64,000 bases of DNA. It comes from Mucilaginibacter sp. SMC90. Its GTDB lineage: Bacteria > Bacteroidota > Bacteroidia > Sphingobacteriales > Sphingobacteriaceae. The position numbers and the translations under genes were made by a program. The stretch spans positions 4,154,001 to 4,218,000 of the forward strand of contig NZ_CP094527.1 in the NCBI RefSeq assembly GCF_022811725.1, written 5' to 3'. The notes under the pieces were generated by a model that saw only the letters and a program-made list of their open reading frames with translations, was not told the DNA's origin and made no database searches. Below, one piece after another: positions 42,742 to 53,170 of this stretch. Positions within the stretch are counted from its first letter, which is position 1, and each line of letters starts with the position of its first letter.

Positions 42742-44481
42742 TTATAATATAGTAATACCCGCCGACCAGCCGATCCATCCCTTTGTGCGGTTGCCCCAAT
42801 CAATCAAACCGGGCTTATTTTTAATGATCTGTTGAATATCGCTGTCGCCGGGATGATCGCCATAATTATTATAAACATTAAATGATGGCCCTGCAAAAAA
42901 GCTAATTTTTGAACTTGCTCTGAAATTCAACAAAGCGCTTACCTTATTTATTTGATTTTGGTTTTTCCATCCTTTGGCAAACAACAAATGTGTTGAACCC
43001 TCGGCTGACAGCGATAGGTTATTACTGAAAATAAAATCATGTCCCAGCCCAAACCCCGTGCTGTAATAAACATGCTTATCAGTAAAATTAACACCGCCTG
43101 ATATAACGGAATACAGCTTGGCATTCCCCGATTTAAAGGCAATATTAGTTGTAGTGATCTCATTATTGTAAACCTCAATTTTAGCATAGCCATTGCGCGA
43201 AATATTCAATAAGCCTATGCCGTACCCATCAAGTGTATCTGCAATGTTTACCAATGCAAACGATGCTCCTTTTATCACACGGGCTTTATTGAAAATTCCG
43301 GCTACCTGCATCCCGCTTGCTTCATTGCCCGTAACATTGGCTATGCCGGCAATGCTGAAACCTTTGCTATTTTTCCGGGTGTAATTATAGATACCAGCTA
43401 CCTGAGCACCCCTGGTATTACCGTTTACATGGTTAAAGATCCCGGCAAGCTGCACGCCCTTAACACTATCTTTTACAATATTAAATATGCCACCTGCCTG
43501 CAGGCCTTCCATACTTTTCTGAACGTTATTGTTAACAGCGGCCAATTGAACGCCTTTAACGTTACCGCCAACAATATTGAACAACCCGGCAGCTTGCAGA
43601 TATTTAACATCCTGTTTGTTGATATTAAATAATCCGCCAAGTTCAACGCCGTTAACCCCACCGTTGTAGCCGCCCAAAAGATTGAATGAAAAATTATTAA
43701 CCATTTGTCCGCTCATCATACCGTGGCTTCCTAAACTTGGTATCAGCGAGGCTTGTACCGGAACCGTTGAAAGGTAACCGCCTAAATTAAGGTTCTGTAT
43801 TTTTTGGCCCGATGACAGGAACATCCTGCCCAGCCAACTCCTGTCTGATTTTGAATTGGCAGCATCGGCACTGTAATAATATTCGCGCGGTTTTATGGAT
43901 ACGTTTACATTATTTAACAGGTTGATACTCGTATCCCGATAAAGCTCTTTACTTACATTAACCGTGATCATACCATTGGCCTTTATTTTGAGTTGAAAGT
44001 ATCCGTTCTGATCTGTCAATGTTGATGCCAGCGAGTTTTTTTCATACACGCTGGCATTGTAAAGTTTTTTGCCGGTGATGTCATCATACACATAACCGCT
44101 TATGTAATAAACATTGCCGGGGCCTGCCAGCGTATCGGGCACAAGGGTTAGCCTATACGGTGTAGGCCGGAGTATGATATACCCCGGCGATTCCTTATAA
44201 TCAACCTTGCCGTGAAACAGTTCATCGAGCAGGTTTTTAATAGTTTGCCCCGAAGATATCATGCTAACCACACTATCGGTTTTGATGACGTCATTACTGT
44301 ATGAAAAATAAAACTTCCCCTTTTCGCCAATAATAGTAAGGATCTCAGCTATCTTTTTTTGTTTAACGTTGAGCGATACGGCGCGGTTAAGGTTATCCTG
44401 TGCAAGCGCATTGGTAATAAGCAAGCATCCCGCCAATACCAGCATTATATAAAATAGTATGTTTAATTTCTTTTCCATCAA
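42742..44481 (-). CDS. STN-domain outer-membrane protein with LA_2272-like repeats
   Basis: A 579-residue exported protein (signal peptide to about residue 27). An STN domain (about 35-107, VSLNVKQKKIAEILTIIGEK) is the module through which TonB receptors talk to anti-sigma factors. A carboxypeptidase-regulatory-like domain follows (about 125-200, ISGYVYDDITGKKL). Then come about nine repeats of some 21 residues (about 270-420) built on the G-[VLA]-Q-[LVA]-[AG]-G-[ILV]-[FY]-N core, resembling the LA_2272 surface repeat, and a C-terminal barrel-like region. It lies 1 bp after fecR in the receptor-sigma-FecR operon. Confidence 0.75.
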   Translation of the reverse strand: MMEKKLNILFYIMLVLAGCLLITNALAQDNLNRAVSLNVKQKKIAEILTIIGEKGKFYFSYSNDVIKTDSVVSMISSGQTIKNLLDELFHGKVDYKESPGYIILRPTPYRLTLVPDTLAGPGNVYYISGYVYDDITGKKLYNASVYEKNSLASTLTDQNGYFQLKIKANGMITVNVSKELYRDTSINLLNNVNVSIKPREYYYSADAANSKSDRSWLGRMFLSSGQKIQNLNLGGYLSTVPVQASLIPSLGSHGMMSGQMVNNFSFNLLGGYNGGVNGVELGGLFNINKQDVKYLQAAGLFNIVGGNVKGVQLAAVNNNVQKSMEGLQAGGIFNIVKDSVKGVQLAGIFNHVNGNTRGAQVAGIYNYTRKNSKGFSIAGIANVTGNEASGMQVAGIFNKARVIKGASFALVNIADTLDGYGIGLLNISRNGYAKIEVYNNEITTTNIAFKSGNAKLYSVISGGVNFTDKHVYYSTGFGLGHDFIFSNNLSLSAEGSTHLLFAKGWKNQNQINKVSALLNFRASSKISFFAGPSFNVYNNYGDHPGDSDIQQIIKNKPGLIDWGNRTKGWIGWSAGITIL

Positions 44482-44482
44482 C

Positions 44483-45442
44483 TTATTTGATTATGATGAG
44501 GTGAGGTTTTTTGATCACTTTAACATCGCCAAGTGTCTCCGCTACTGTTTTGAGTATATTATCTAATGAATCTGCTTTAAATGTGGTTGTTATAGTCCTG
44601 TTAGCCAGTTTCTTATTATCAATCACAATATTTACTTTGTAGGCTTCATTAAGTACATCGACCAGGCGCCATAGCGGCGTTTTATTAGCTACAAATTTTT
44701 GAGTGCGGTAATAGTTATACAACTCGTCCTGGCTGCTGCCTTTTTGCATGCGGCCAGCCTGCACTGAAGCCTTTTCTTTCGGTTTTAGCTTTACAACAAT
44801 CTCCTGCTGAATCACCTGCACTACGCCGGTTTCAACAATAACCTCAGTATTGGGGCCGGTGGTTTTGATATTAAACGATGTACCAACCACCTTTACAACC
44901 ACATCGTTCACATGGATCATAAATGGTTTTGATTTATCATGGGCCACATCAAAAAAAGCTTCCCCTTTTAGCGAGATTTCCCTGGTATCGCCGGTAAACC
45001 TGTCGGGGTAATTCAAAACCGAGTTTTTATTCATGGTGATCAATGAGCCATCGGCCAAAGTAACTTTGCGTACCATGTTGCCGCTTTGCAGTGTAAGCAT
45101 GTTAGGCTTACCGGGTTTAAGCACTGTATATAGTATCCCTGCGCTTCCTAATATGGCAAGCCATATAGCCGCAATTTTAAGCCAGCGGTTTGCAGCGTTT
45201 AAAGGCCGAACTTGGGCTGATACCTCTGTCCTGTTTTGAGCCAGCTGCTTAAATTCGGCCCATGAGGCCTCGGGATCGAGCTTGCTTTCTATCTTAAGTT
45301 CGCGGCTGGTATCCCAGATCAGCTTAAAGTGATCGAAATACTTGCGGTTATCTTCACTTTCGCTGAGCCAGCGGTTGATGGTTTCATTTTCAACCGGCGT
45401 GGTTTCATTCAGCATGTATTTGGTTAATAAATCTTCCATCAT
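44483..45442 (-). CDS. fecR: FecR-family anti-sigma factor
   Basis: Inner-membrane regulator of 319 residues. The cytoplasmic N-terminus binds the ECF sigma factor, one helix lies near residues 87-109, and the periplasmic FecR domain contains VTLADGSLITMNKNS, followed by FTGDTREISLKGEAFFDV. A DUF4974-type C-terminal domain (LVDVLNEAYKVNIVIDN) completes the usual Bacteroidota architecture. It sits 1 bp after the sigma gene and probably receives a signal from a TonB receptor's STN domain. Confidence 0.9.
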   Translation of the reverse strand: MMEDLLTKYMLNETTPVENETINRWLSESEDNRKYFDHFKLIWDTSRELKIESKLDPEASWAEFKQLAQNRTEVSAQVRPLNAANRWLKIAAIWLAILGSAGILYTVLKPGKPNMLTLQSGNMVRKVTLADGSLITMNKNSVLNYPDRFTGDTREISLKGEAFFDVAHDKSKPFMIHVNDVVVKVVGTSFNIKTTGPNTEVIVETGVVQVIQQEIVVKLKPKEKASVQAGRMQKGSSQDELYNYYRTQKFVANKTPLWRLVDVLNEAYKVNIVIDNKKLANRTITTTFKADSLDNILKTVAETLGDVKVIKKPHLIIIK

Positions 45443-45443
45443 C

Positions 45444-46049
45444 TTAAATAATATTAAAAGCCCTGCTAATAAGCCAAATGATCAACGGCAGGTAATCAAC
45501 TAATTTGAGCCGTAATGTTTTCAGGGCCTTGCCCATCTGATTTTCTACTGTTTTTATGGAGATGCCCAATTCATCGGCTATTTCCTGGTATTTCAAATCC
45601 TCAAACCTGCTCAGCTGAAACACCGTACGGCACTTTTCGGGCAGGTCATTTAATGCCTGCTGTAATTTCTCTTTAAGGTCGAGCAGTTCCATGCCCGTGC
45701 CTTCATCCACTTTATCCTTCGTCATATACAGTACATGTTGCTGGTGGTTAACCTTTACCTTTTGGTGCCTGAGGTTATTAAGGCATTCGTTATAAACGGC
45801 CCCGTACAGGTAAGCCTTTATCGATCCGCTGAAATTCAGCCGCTCTTTACGTTCCCACAATCGCATGAAAACGTTTTGCACCATTCCCTTCGCGGTATCT
45901 TCATCTCTTAAAATAGAGATGGCATACACGTGCAGCGGCCTGATGAAGTGCTTATACACCTGTTCAAAGGTTGCTTCATCGCCCGAGAGCAGCAGCGGGA
46001 TCAGTTGTTCGCTATTTAAATCCAAAATATGATCAGTTTGGGTTAACAT
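45444..46049 (-). CDS. ECF-type RNA polymerase sigma factor (FecI-like)
   Basis: Sigma-70 family ECF factor of 201 residues. Region 2 spans about 25-95 (IRPLHVYAISILRDEDTAKGMVQNVFMRLWE). Region 4 spans about 130-180 (LPEKCRTVFQLSRFEDLKYQEIADELGISIKTVENQMGKAL). It is 4 bp downstream of the TonB receptor gene and 1 bp upstream of fecR, so all four genes form one operon. It probably directs transcription of its own operon or an unlinked uptake system. Confidence 0.92.
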   Translation of the reverse strand: MLTQTDHILDLNSEQLIPLLLSGDEATFEQVYKHFIRPLHVYAISILRDEDTAKGMVQNVFMRLWERKERLNFSGSIKAYLYGAVYNECLNNLRHQKVKVNHQQHVLYMTKDKVDEGTGMELLDLKEKLQQALNDLPEKCRTVFQLSRFEDLKYQEIADELGISIKTVENQMGKALKTLRLKLVDYLPLIIWLISRAFNII

Positions 46050-46053
46050 TCAA

Positions 46054-48435
46054 TTAAATCTCAATGCGGTAATTAATGGTTGGAAATATGCCTATCCATT
46101 TATTCTTCTCAATAATCCGCTTGCTCTGGTTATAAAATAAACCTGTGTTATTGCGCCTGTTAAGCAGGTTTTGGATATCGAGCAGTAAAAAGTGCGATAC
46201 TTTTTTGCTGTTGATCCTGTAACTGGCCGAAAAATCGACACGAATATAGGGATCGGCTGTTAATGTGTTGGTTTTCGATTGGTCAATCACCTGCTCATCG
46301 CGTTGAAAGGTTTCATCAACTAAAATGGGTGTATACTTCCTGCCGCCTGCATAAATAATCTTTCCGTTTAGGCCGAACAGGTTTTTATGATTGGGGCCGG
46401 TAGTCCATTCCTTACCTGCTACCAGGTTGGTTACATACTGGGTATTAAATGTGGTATTAAATTCCTGCCCGCTCAGGGCCTTGTATTTTGAATTGAACAC
46501 AGAGGATGTGATCATAAAATAATATCCTTTGTTTAATGATCGCTCTACCGAAAACTCAATACCATAATTTTTGCCGGTGCCTTTGTTCACTAACGAATGA
46601 TAATCGGTACCGCTGATAGCTGTATTGTCAGATACGTTAAGTACGGAAAAATTATTTGCAGGATCGCTGGATACAGGCACATCATACAAATGCTGGTAAT
46701 ATGCCTCGGTTTTAAATTTCAGGTGACCTGAAAACAGCTTTTCATACCCAAGCACCAATTGAGCCGATTTGGTTGGTGAAAGCTTGGTGCTTACCGCATC
46801 GTTAGACTCTGCACTTTTGGCAAAGTAAAAAGACAGTGGTTCAAGTCTGCTGTAAGCACCAGCCGCTAAAGATATTTCCTGATCGGGTGTTACATGCCAG
46901 TTAAGGCCGGCCCTTGGTTCGTAACTCCAGGTTTTACTCAAGTCAAAATAGTTGACATGGATGCCGGTGTTTAAGCTTAGCTTATTGCCAAAATCATGCT
47001 TATTTTGAATGAAACCGTCAAAAGTTGCTGCGCTGCCTTTCTGGTTCAATAGCTCCTTAAGTTGCCGCGTATCATATTGGTATTCCAGATCATATAGATT
47101 ATAAGTGAGGAAACCGGCGTTTAAACCTGCGCGAATGTTATTATTTTCGCCAGAGCGATAGTTTACGATACCGGCATAGCGAATAGCCGTATTATCATAG
47201 TGATTTTTCTGTAATAAACTCGGCTCAAATTTAGATGTAAGGCTATCTACCTTTGATGCATTACGACTACCTGAGAAAGATATGATGTTACTGAAATTAA
47301 GCCTGTTATTGGCGATATAGATATTCTTCAGGCCAACACTTCCGGCTTTATAATTATAACGAAGATCGTACGAATCCATCCTTTCGTCCCATTTGGTAGT
47401 ATCCCGTTTAGCATCGGTGTTTACATTGCCTGCACCACCAACACCAAACACTGAGAATGTGCCCATGCTTCTTGTTGGGAAAACAAGATTAAAAGATAGG
47501 TCCTGGTATTGCGGAATGCCCGAATCAGATACGCTAACACCTACGGCTTTAAGCAAACCGAGTGTAGAATAGCGGTAGCTAACTAAATAAGAGGCATTTC
47601 CACCTTTAGAGAATGGCCCTTCCATTGTTGCGCCAACGCCAAGCACACCGGCAGTAAAGGTATACTCGCGTTTATCTGTATTACCTTTTCTGAAACGAAG
47701 GTCAAAAACACCCGCTGTGGCGTTGTTATATTCGGCAGCGAGCGCGCCTGTATAAAAATCAGATGTACCAATGACGGTTGAATTGAGCATACTTACCCCA
47801 CCACCTGCCGAACCTTCATTATTAAAATGGTTAGGACTGATGATCTCGATACCCTCTAAACGCCACTGCAAACTTTTGGGAGAATTACCACGCACGATGA
47901 TCTCGTTATTATCGCCGCCTGCTACTACACCCGCAAAACCCTGCGCCATACGCGCCGGATCAAAAAGGGCACCGGCATAGCGGTTAGTCTCTTCGGGCGA
48001 GAACGACCTGCCACTGGCCATTGCCATTGAATTGATAGGGCGTTTGTTGGATGTGGCGCTCACAACCACCTCGTTAAGCTGAGTATTGGCCGTTTCCATC
48101 TCCACATTCAATTCGATTTCTTTACCAGTTGTTACCAGCACATCGGATAATACCACTTTATTATAACCCGCGTAACTGATTTCGACTACCTGCCTGCCGA
48201 TCGGCACCTGCGTGATATGAAAAATACCGCTTGCATCGGTAATACCCGCCCTTTCGGGTTGTACAGAAACAACCTTTACAGTTACGCCAGGCATGGTGAA
48301 CTTTGAGCTTTTTTCAACAACTGTACCTTTTATGGTTTGGGTAAAAGTTGCTCCGCCGGATTTAACCTGGGCCGTGACCTCATAGCCCTTGATCAGTAAA
48401 ATAAATAAAAGTAATAAGGAGGATAACTTGTTCAT
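46054..48435 (-). CDS. TonB-dependent outer-membrane receptor
   Basis: A 793-residue gated outer-membrane transporter. A signal peptide (to about residue 23) is followed by a carboxypeptidase-regulatory-like domain (about 36-120, IKGTVVEKSSKFTMPGVTVK), a plug domain (about 125-240, with IIVRGNSPKSLQWRLEGIEI), and a 22-strand-type barrel to the end. There is no SusD partner and no STN domain of its own, so signalling to FecR may use the STN domain of the last protein in the operon. The C-terminus IFPTINYRIEI is barrel-like. The ligand is unknown. Confidence 0.88.
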   Translation of the reverse strand: MNKLSSLLLLFILLIKGYEVTAQVKSGGATFTQTIKGTVVEKSSKFTMPGVTVKVVSVQPERAGITDASGIFHITQVPIGRQVVEISYAGYNKVVLSDVLVTTGKEIELNVEMETANTQLNEVVVSATSNKRPINSMAMASGRSFSPEETNRYAGALFDPARMAQGFAGVVAGGDNNEIIVRGNSPKSLQWRLEGIEIISPNHFNNEGSAGGGVSMLNSTVIGTSDFYTGALAAEYNNATAGVFDLRFRKGNTDKREYTFTAGVLGVGATMEGPFSKGGNASYLVSYRYSTLGLLKAVGVSVSDSGIPQYQDLSFNLVFPTRSMGTFSVFGVGGAGNVNTDAKRDTTKWDERMDSYDLRYNYKAGSVGLKNIYIANNRLNFSNIISFSGSRNASKVDSLTSKFEPSLLQKNHYDNTAIRYAGIVNYRSGENNNIRAGLNAGFLTYNLYDLEYQYDTRQLKELLNQKGSAATFDGFIQNKHDFGNKLSLNTGIHVNYFDLSKTWSYEPRAGLNWHVTPDQEISLAAGAYSRLEPLSFYFAKSAESNDAVSTKLSPTKSAQLVLGYEKLFSGHLKFKTEAYYQHLYDVPVSSDPANNFSVLNVSDNTAISGTDYHSLVNKGTGKNYGIEFSVERSLNKGYYFMITSSVFNSKYKALSGQEFNTTFNTQYVTNLVAGKEWTTGPNHKNLFGLNGKIIYAGGRKYTPILVDETFQRDEQVIDQSKTNTLTADPYIRVDFSASYRINSKKVSHFLLLDIQNLLNRRNNTGLFYNQSKRIIEKNKWIGIFPTINYRIEI

Positions 48436-48536
48436 TTAAGTAAAATTTCCCCTGAAACACGCCAGGATCATTTTACCCCTATGAGCAAATCACTTTTTTT
48501 CCAGATATTAATTAAATACTTAATGCAGAATCAGTT

Positions 48537-50906
48537 TTATACATGCTCCTGTTTAAAAACATAATGCAATACTTTACTGTGCAATTCATCGGGCAAAAAA
48601 GGTTTCATCACGATATCGTCAAAGCCTGTTTTATAAGCCTCCTCTTCCACGTCTTTAGGAAGATTTGCGGTTAGCGCAATAATAGGGATGCTTACACCGC
48701 TCAATCTCATTTTTTTTGTGGATTCATATCCATCCATTATGGGCATTTGCAGATCCATCAATATAAGACGGTGTTTTGACATATCCAGTTTATCAAGCGC
48801 TTCCTGGCCATTGGTTGCCACATCGGTAGTAGCGCCCCAGCGTTTTAAATAAGTCTGCGCTACCAATACATTCATTGGGTTATCATCAACAAGTAAAATA
48901 GAAATCCCGTTAAGAAGTTTATCCGTGGCATCTGGTTTTACATCAACACTGACAGAATCGGTTGTTTTACCAACTTTTTCAAAGGTTTTAATAAAATAAA
49001 ATATCGAGCCCACGCCTTCTTCGCTAATCAATTGCAAGGACGAATCCTGCAGTTCCAATATTTTTTTGCTGATTGCAAGACCTAAACCTGTACCACCAAA
49101 ACTGCGTGATATAGACGAATCAGCCTGGGTGAAGCGCTCAAATATAAGTTTCTGTTTACCGCGGGGAATCCCGATACCTGTATCTTTAACAAACACCATC
49201 AATGTAACAGAGGCATCGGTTTGTTCCTTTACTTCCAATCCTAATACTACTTCGCCACTTGGGGTAAACTTTATGGCATTATGAACAAGGTTAGTGATCA
49301 CCTGCGATAAGCGGGTTGGGTCGCCAAGTAATTTATGCTGCAGCTTTTTATCAAGATCAAGACGCAAGGTTATGTCTTTATCATGAGCCGTTGTTTGCAA
49401 ACCGCCCACTACATTGCGGGCAATTGCGGCAAGGTCCATTTCAATATGTTCGAAAGTTATTTTCCCTGCTTCAATCTTGTTATAATCAAGCACATCGTTC
49501 ACTATGGCCAACAAATTATTAGCCGAAAAAAGCATTACATCGAGATGTTCGATCTGGTCTTTACGCGGCTCGTTCTTAAGCAGCAAATGGCTCATGCCTA
49601 TAACCGAGTTAAGCGGCGTCCGGATTTCATGGCTCATTGTGCTCAAAAACTCGCTTTTAACTTTTAATCCCTGCTCGGCTTCGGCCCTGGCTTTTTTCAA
49701 TACAAATGACACCCGGTGCGCCAATACAAGTGATTGTAAAAAGAAAAAAGCGATATAACATAAGAAACTAACCAGCTGCAAAGGAGGTATCAATGTCCAG
49801 TAATGAAATAGAGAAATGCCAAATACAGACATTAAGGCAAATGCACTCATCAATGCATAAACAGACCCTGGCCTGTTATTACGCCATGCCTTTGAGTATA
49901 CATAAGGAATATAAACAAGGCAAAAAAGCATTACAACCAGAAAGGGGTTCACCAATTGAGTAAAGATCCATGAAGGGCTAAACAACGTCATCAAAGTGAA
50001 CGAAAAGCAAACACCGTTAATGATATTTACCACCTTTCTGTTTACATCTAAAGGATATAAATACAGCGTGTAAAAACCAAACAAGCCTATTCCTAAAAAC
50101 AAGCTCATATACTCCAAACGCGCCGTTACATACCAATTAATATCAGGTAGCAATGTGTGTAAAACGTAGTTATCTGTTCCGATGATCCGGTAACTATAAA
50201 TTATGGAGAACAGGGCAAAAAGTAAAATGGCTTTGTCGCGGCTGCCCAGCAAATATAAACCAAGGAAAAACAATCCCCCCATAAGTAAACAGCCTGTCAG
50301 CATCAGATCAATACCTTCGGCACGATGACGGGCAAGGTCAATTTTTTCTGCGGGGCCTATAAATATAGGTTTGCCGATGCCGCCTTTACTATGTATAAAG
50401 TTGGAAACCTGCAACATAATATTTAGCGTATCGCTATTGGGCAGATCAATAGCATGATATTCCCAGTGCGCCTCAAAACCCTTCTCGGAAGTGGTTACCG
50501 TTCCGTTTGATGCTACCAAACTTTTATTAACATAAAGTCTGTATGCGCTGTAAACATCAGGCATAGCAAGCTTTAACGGGCTGTGATTTTTAGGAAGTAA
50601 TATTTTAAGGCGGTAAGTACCATAACCAAAAGCAGGCAGTTTTTTCCCTCGCCAGATATAGCCATTCCATTTAAAGGGAAACCCTACCAATATCCTGTTT
50701 TTAATAGCGGCTGTATCATTGGGGTTTATCAATTGATTCCAATAAAACAGCCAATTACCTGCTAATTCAATTTTATCGTTAACAGGCTGGCTGCGCAAAT
50801 CCAATACCCCATGTACCGCAGCAACATAATTAGTTTGGGCAGATACCTTGGCTATGGTTCCGGTCAATAAAATAAATGCGATATATAAAACTTTATTGAG
50901 CTTCAT
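48537..50906 (-). CDS. 7TMR-DISM hybrid sensor histidine kinase
   Basis: A 789-residue membrane kinase. I start it at the ATG at 50906, which gives a signal peptide (MKLNKVLYIAFILLTGTIAK); an upstream in-frame ATG at 50999 adds 31 residues without signal character. A periplasmic 7TMR-DISMED2-like beta domain (about 25-190) precedes seven helices (about 200-400). HisKA follows with MSHEIRTPLNS, then HATPase with DTGIGIP and GGTGLGLAI, and a C-terminal receiver with LLVDDNPMNV and LILMDLQMPIMDG. The extracellular domain may bind carbohydrate, as proposed for this class. It has no adjacent output regulator. Confidence 0.88.
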   Translation of the reverse strand: MKLNKVLYIAFILLTGTIAKVSAQTNYVAAVHGVLDLRSQPVNDKIELAGNWLFYWNQLINPNDTAAIKNRILVGFPFKWNGYIWRGKKLPAFGYGTYRLKILLPKNHSPLKLAMPDVYSAYRLYVNKSLVASNGTVTTSEKGFEAHWEYHAIDLPNSDTLNIMLQVSNFIHSKGGIGKPIFIGPAEKIDLARHRAEGIDLMLTGCLLMGGLFFLGLYLLGSRDKAILLFALFSIIYSYRIIGTDNYVLHTLLPDINWYVTARLEYMSLFLGIGLFGFYTLYLYPLDVNRKVVNIINGVCFSFTLMTLFSPSWIFTQLVNPFLVVMLFCLVYIPYVYSKAWRNNRPGSVYALMSAFALMSVFGISLFHYWTLIPPLQLVSFLCYIAFFFLQSLVLAHRVSFVLKKARAEAEQGLKVKSEFLSTMSHEIRTPLNSVIGMSHLLLKNEPRKDQIEHLDVMLFSANNLLAIVNDVLDYNKIEAGKITFEHIEMDLAAIARNVVGGLQTTAHDKDITLRLDLDKKLQHKLLGDPTRLSQVITNLVHNAIKFTPSGEVVLGLEVKEQTDASVTLMVFVKDTGIGIPRGKQKLIFERFTQADSSISRSFGGTGLGLAISKKILELQDSSLQLISEEGVGSIFYFIKTFEKVGKTTDSVSVDVKPDATDKLLNGISILLVDDNPMNVLVAQTYLKRWGATTDVATNGQEALDKLDMSKHRLILMDLQMPIMDGYESTKKMRLSGVSIPIIALTANLPKDVEEEAYKTGFDDIVMKPFLPDELHSKVLHYVFKQEHV

Positions 50907-51155
50907 GGATTTACAGCACTTATTATGAAAATCAAAAGCCTGCAAATTTGTTTCGTCCGGAAGTGCAGAATAGGATTTATTTGCCTTCGCCCAGCTCATT
51001 AATTTTCATAATAAAGTGTGAATATAACAACCCATATGAATATTTTGAACTATTTGTCCGGCTTATTGATCGATATAAACGATAGGTTAAATTGGCATCT
51101 TGTTCAAGTAGTAATAGTTAATGTTAAAAACAAAACCATGTTGTGTAACAGGCAT
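50907..51155. other. Non-coding gap before the hybrid kinase gene
   Basis: The stretch between the kinase start and the GH35 terminator has only weak open frames. It must contain the kinase promoter, read leftward; no clean TAnnTTTG was seen. Confidence 0.4.
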
Positions 51156-51195
51156 AAAAAAAGCAGCAGACAATTAGTCCTGCTGCCATTTTTTA
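51156..51195 (-). terminator. Terminator of the GH35 gene
   Basis: On the minus strand GCAGCAG pairs with CTGCTGC (51163-51169 with 51180-51186). An A-rich 5' arm lies outside it and seven T residues follow. It starts about 14 bp beyond the beta-galactosidase stop codon. Confidence 0.8.
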
Positions 51196-51208
51196 TGATA
51201 ATTCAATA

Positions 51209-53065
51209 TTATTTGCTTACCGCGCCGTCTAAAATAGGTGTAACAACTGTAGTGATCCCGGTTTGTTGCGTATCATTCAGCTGATCAAGTACAACAATAC
51301 TGTTTGCACCTTTTTTAAGCCAGCACCCCGGTAAATAAAGCGTTTGCTGCGGGCCAATTTTCCAGTAACGGCCAATGTTGATCCCGTTTACAAATACAAT
51401 ACCTTTTCCCCAATCTTTCAGATCTAAAAAAGTATCTCCCACTTTGCTCAGTTCAAAAGTACCCTGATAAAGTGTTGGGTGGCCAATTACGCCCGCTGCA
51501 ACAGAAGCAAGTGAAGGAACTTTATCCATAGGCAGCTTGTACATTTGCCAGTTACCGGTAATTTCATGATCATCGATCTTTACCGGGCTAATGATTCCCT
51601 TAAGGTTATGAATGATCTCGCCACCATAATTGATCCGGCCAAGGTTTTCTACCAAAATATCCAGGCGCGCGTTAAAAGGGATGTTTATCGGGCAACTGAA
51701 TTTATTGCTTTGCCTGTTAAGCTCTCCTACTTTTTCACCGTTTACATAAATAGTAGCATAATCACGCAAACCGTCCAGGTTTAATGTACCGCTGATGGGC
51801 TGTGTAAATTTGCGGCTGTATAATACATAACCATGCCCCTGGTTGAGTGTTTCAAATGTTTGCGGGGTATCACTTTCTACAGCAGGCTGATTTTTAGCAA
51901 ATTCCAGAAGATCTGCAGTTTTAGTAAGCTTTATAGCCGGAATCTGGATCACCGGAATTTGTGCAGGTACCTCCGGAATTGTATAAGCTGCATACTTTTT
52001 CATCAGGTTACGAATAGCCGTAAACTTAGGTGTTACCCACCCCGCCTCACTTATTGGCGCATCATAATCATAACTGGTAATATCGGGCTGGATCTGGTGC
52101 CCTTTATCATAATTTGCACCGCTTGTAAAACCAAAGTTAGTACCGCCGTGTGCCATGTAAATATTAAATGATACGGTATCTTTTAAATATTTCTCCAAAT
52201 CTTTAATTACCGAAGCTTCTGATACCTTTTCAAATTTCTCGCCCCAATGATCAAGCCAGCCGGGGTAGTATTCTGCTACCATATAAGGGCCTTTGCCTTC
52301 GTTATATTGATTGATGAGTTTTTTCAAATTTTTGGTATCTCCTTCGCCGTTGGCTGTTGGCAATGCCCCTTTAATTACTCCACCTTCAAACAGCCAGTCG
52401 CCATCTGAGGTAAACAACGGCACATCTACACCTGCTTTTAAAAGCAGATCTTTTATGGCTGCACTGTAAATTTTATGATCGGCAAGTGGCACGTCCTTGC
52501 GCTGTGCTACGTATGATCCGAATTCATTTTCGGCCTGCACCATAATAATCGGCCCGCCATGGGTTATTTGCAAATCCTTAACCTGGCCCATCAATTGGTT
52601 AATGTAAGTTTTGCATGAATCCAGGAAACGATCATTCTTACTACGGATAACCAGCTGTTTATCGTTTTGAAGCCACCACGGATAACCACCAAACTCCCAT
52701 TCGGCACAGGCATATGGGCCTGGCCGTAATATTACCATCAAACCCTCCTGCTGCGCAGTTTTCACAAATTCACGAATGTCACGATTTTCAGTTTTGAAAT
52801 CCCACACACCCGGGCTGGTTTCATGATGGTTCCAGAATACATATGTTGCAACGGCATTCATACCCATTGCATGCAGCATTTGCAGGCGCTGCTTCCAATA
52901 AGCCTTTGGGATCCTGGCGAAATGCATTTCGCCGGAATGGATCTGGATAGGTTTTCCGTCATATATAAAATTACCATCGGCAATTTTAAAACTATGTTTC
53001 GCCTGACTAAAAACCTGCGAAGTAACAAGGGTTAGCAATAATAAGGAGAGAAGTGTTTTTTTCAT
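51209..53065 (-). CDS. Secreted GH35 beta-galactosidase
   Basis: Periplasmic or secreted enzyme of 618 residues that removes terminal beta-galactose. A signal peptide ends at VFSQ (residue 21). The TIM barrel carries IHSGEMHFARIPKAYW, ILRPGPYACAEWEFGGYPWWL, the acid/base Glu181 in QAENEFGSY, and the nucleophile Glu265 in VAEYYPGWLDHWG. Two C-terminal beta-sandwich domains (from about 400) end in GPQQTLYLPGCWLKKG. A perfect LacI-type palindrome lies about 110 bp upstream. It stands alone, without a SusCD pair. Confidence 0.93.
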   Translation of the reverse strand: MKKTLLSLLLLTLVTSQVFSQAKHSFKIADGNFIYDGKPIQIHSGEMHFARIPKAYWKQRLQMLHAMGMNAVATYVFWNHHETSPGVWDFKTENRDIREFVKTAQQEGLMVILRPGPYACAEWEFGGYPWWLQNDKQLVIRSKNDRFLDSCKTYINQLMGQVKDLQITHGGPIIMVQAENEFGSYVAQRKDVPLADHKIYSAAIKDLLLKAGVDVPLFTSDGDWLFEGGVIKGALPTANGEGDTKNLKKLINQYNEGKGPYMVAEYYPGWLDHWGEKFEKVSEASVIKDLEKYLKDTVSFNIYMAHGGTNFGFTSGANYDKGHQIQPDITSYDYDAPISEAGWVTPKFTAIRNLMKKYAAYTIPEVPAQIPVIQIPAIKLTKTADLLEFAKNQPAVESDTPQTFETLNQGHGYVLYSRKFTQPISGTLNLDGLRDYATIYVNGEKVGELNRQSNKFSCPINIPFNARLDILVENLGRINYGGEIIHNLKGIISPVKIDDHEITGNWQMYKLPMDKVPSLASVAAGVIGHPTLYQGTFELSKVGDTFLDLKDWGKGIVFVNGINIGRYWKIGPQQTLYLPGCWLKKGANSIVVLDQLNDTQQTGITTVVTPILDGAVSK

Positions 53066-53170
53066 TTGCGTTGTATGGTTGAAATGATAAGCCCGGGAGG
53101 TATATCATTTTTAATGTTTATAGGCACCTAAGTTATAAACCCAAAACAGTAACACCTAACTTATTTTAAC

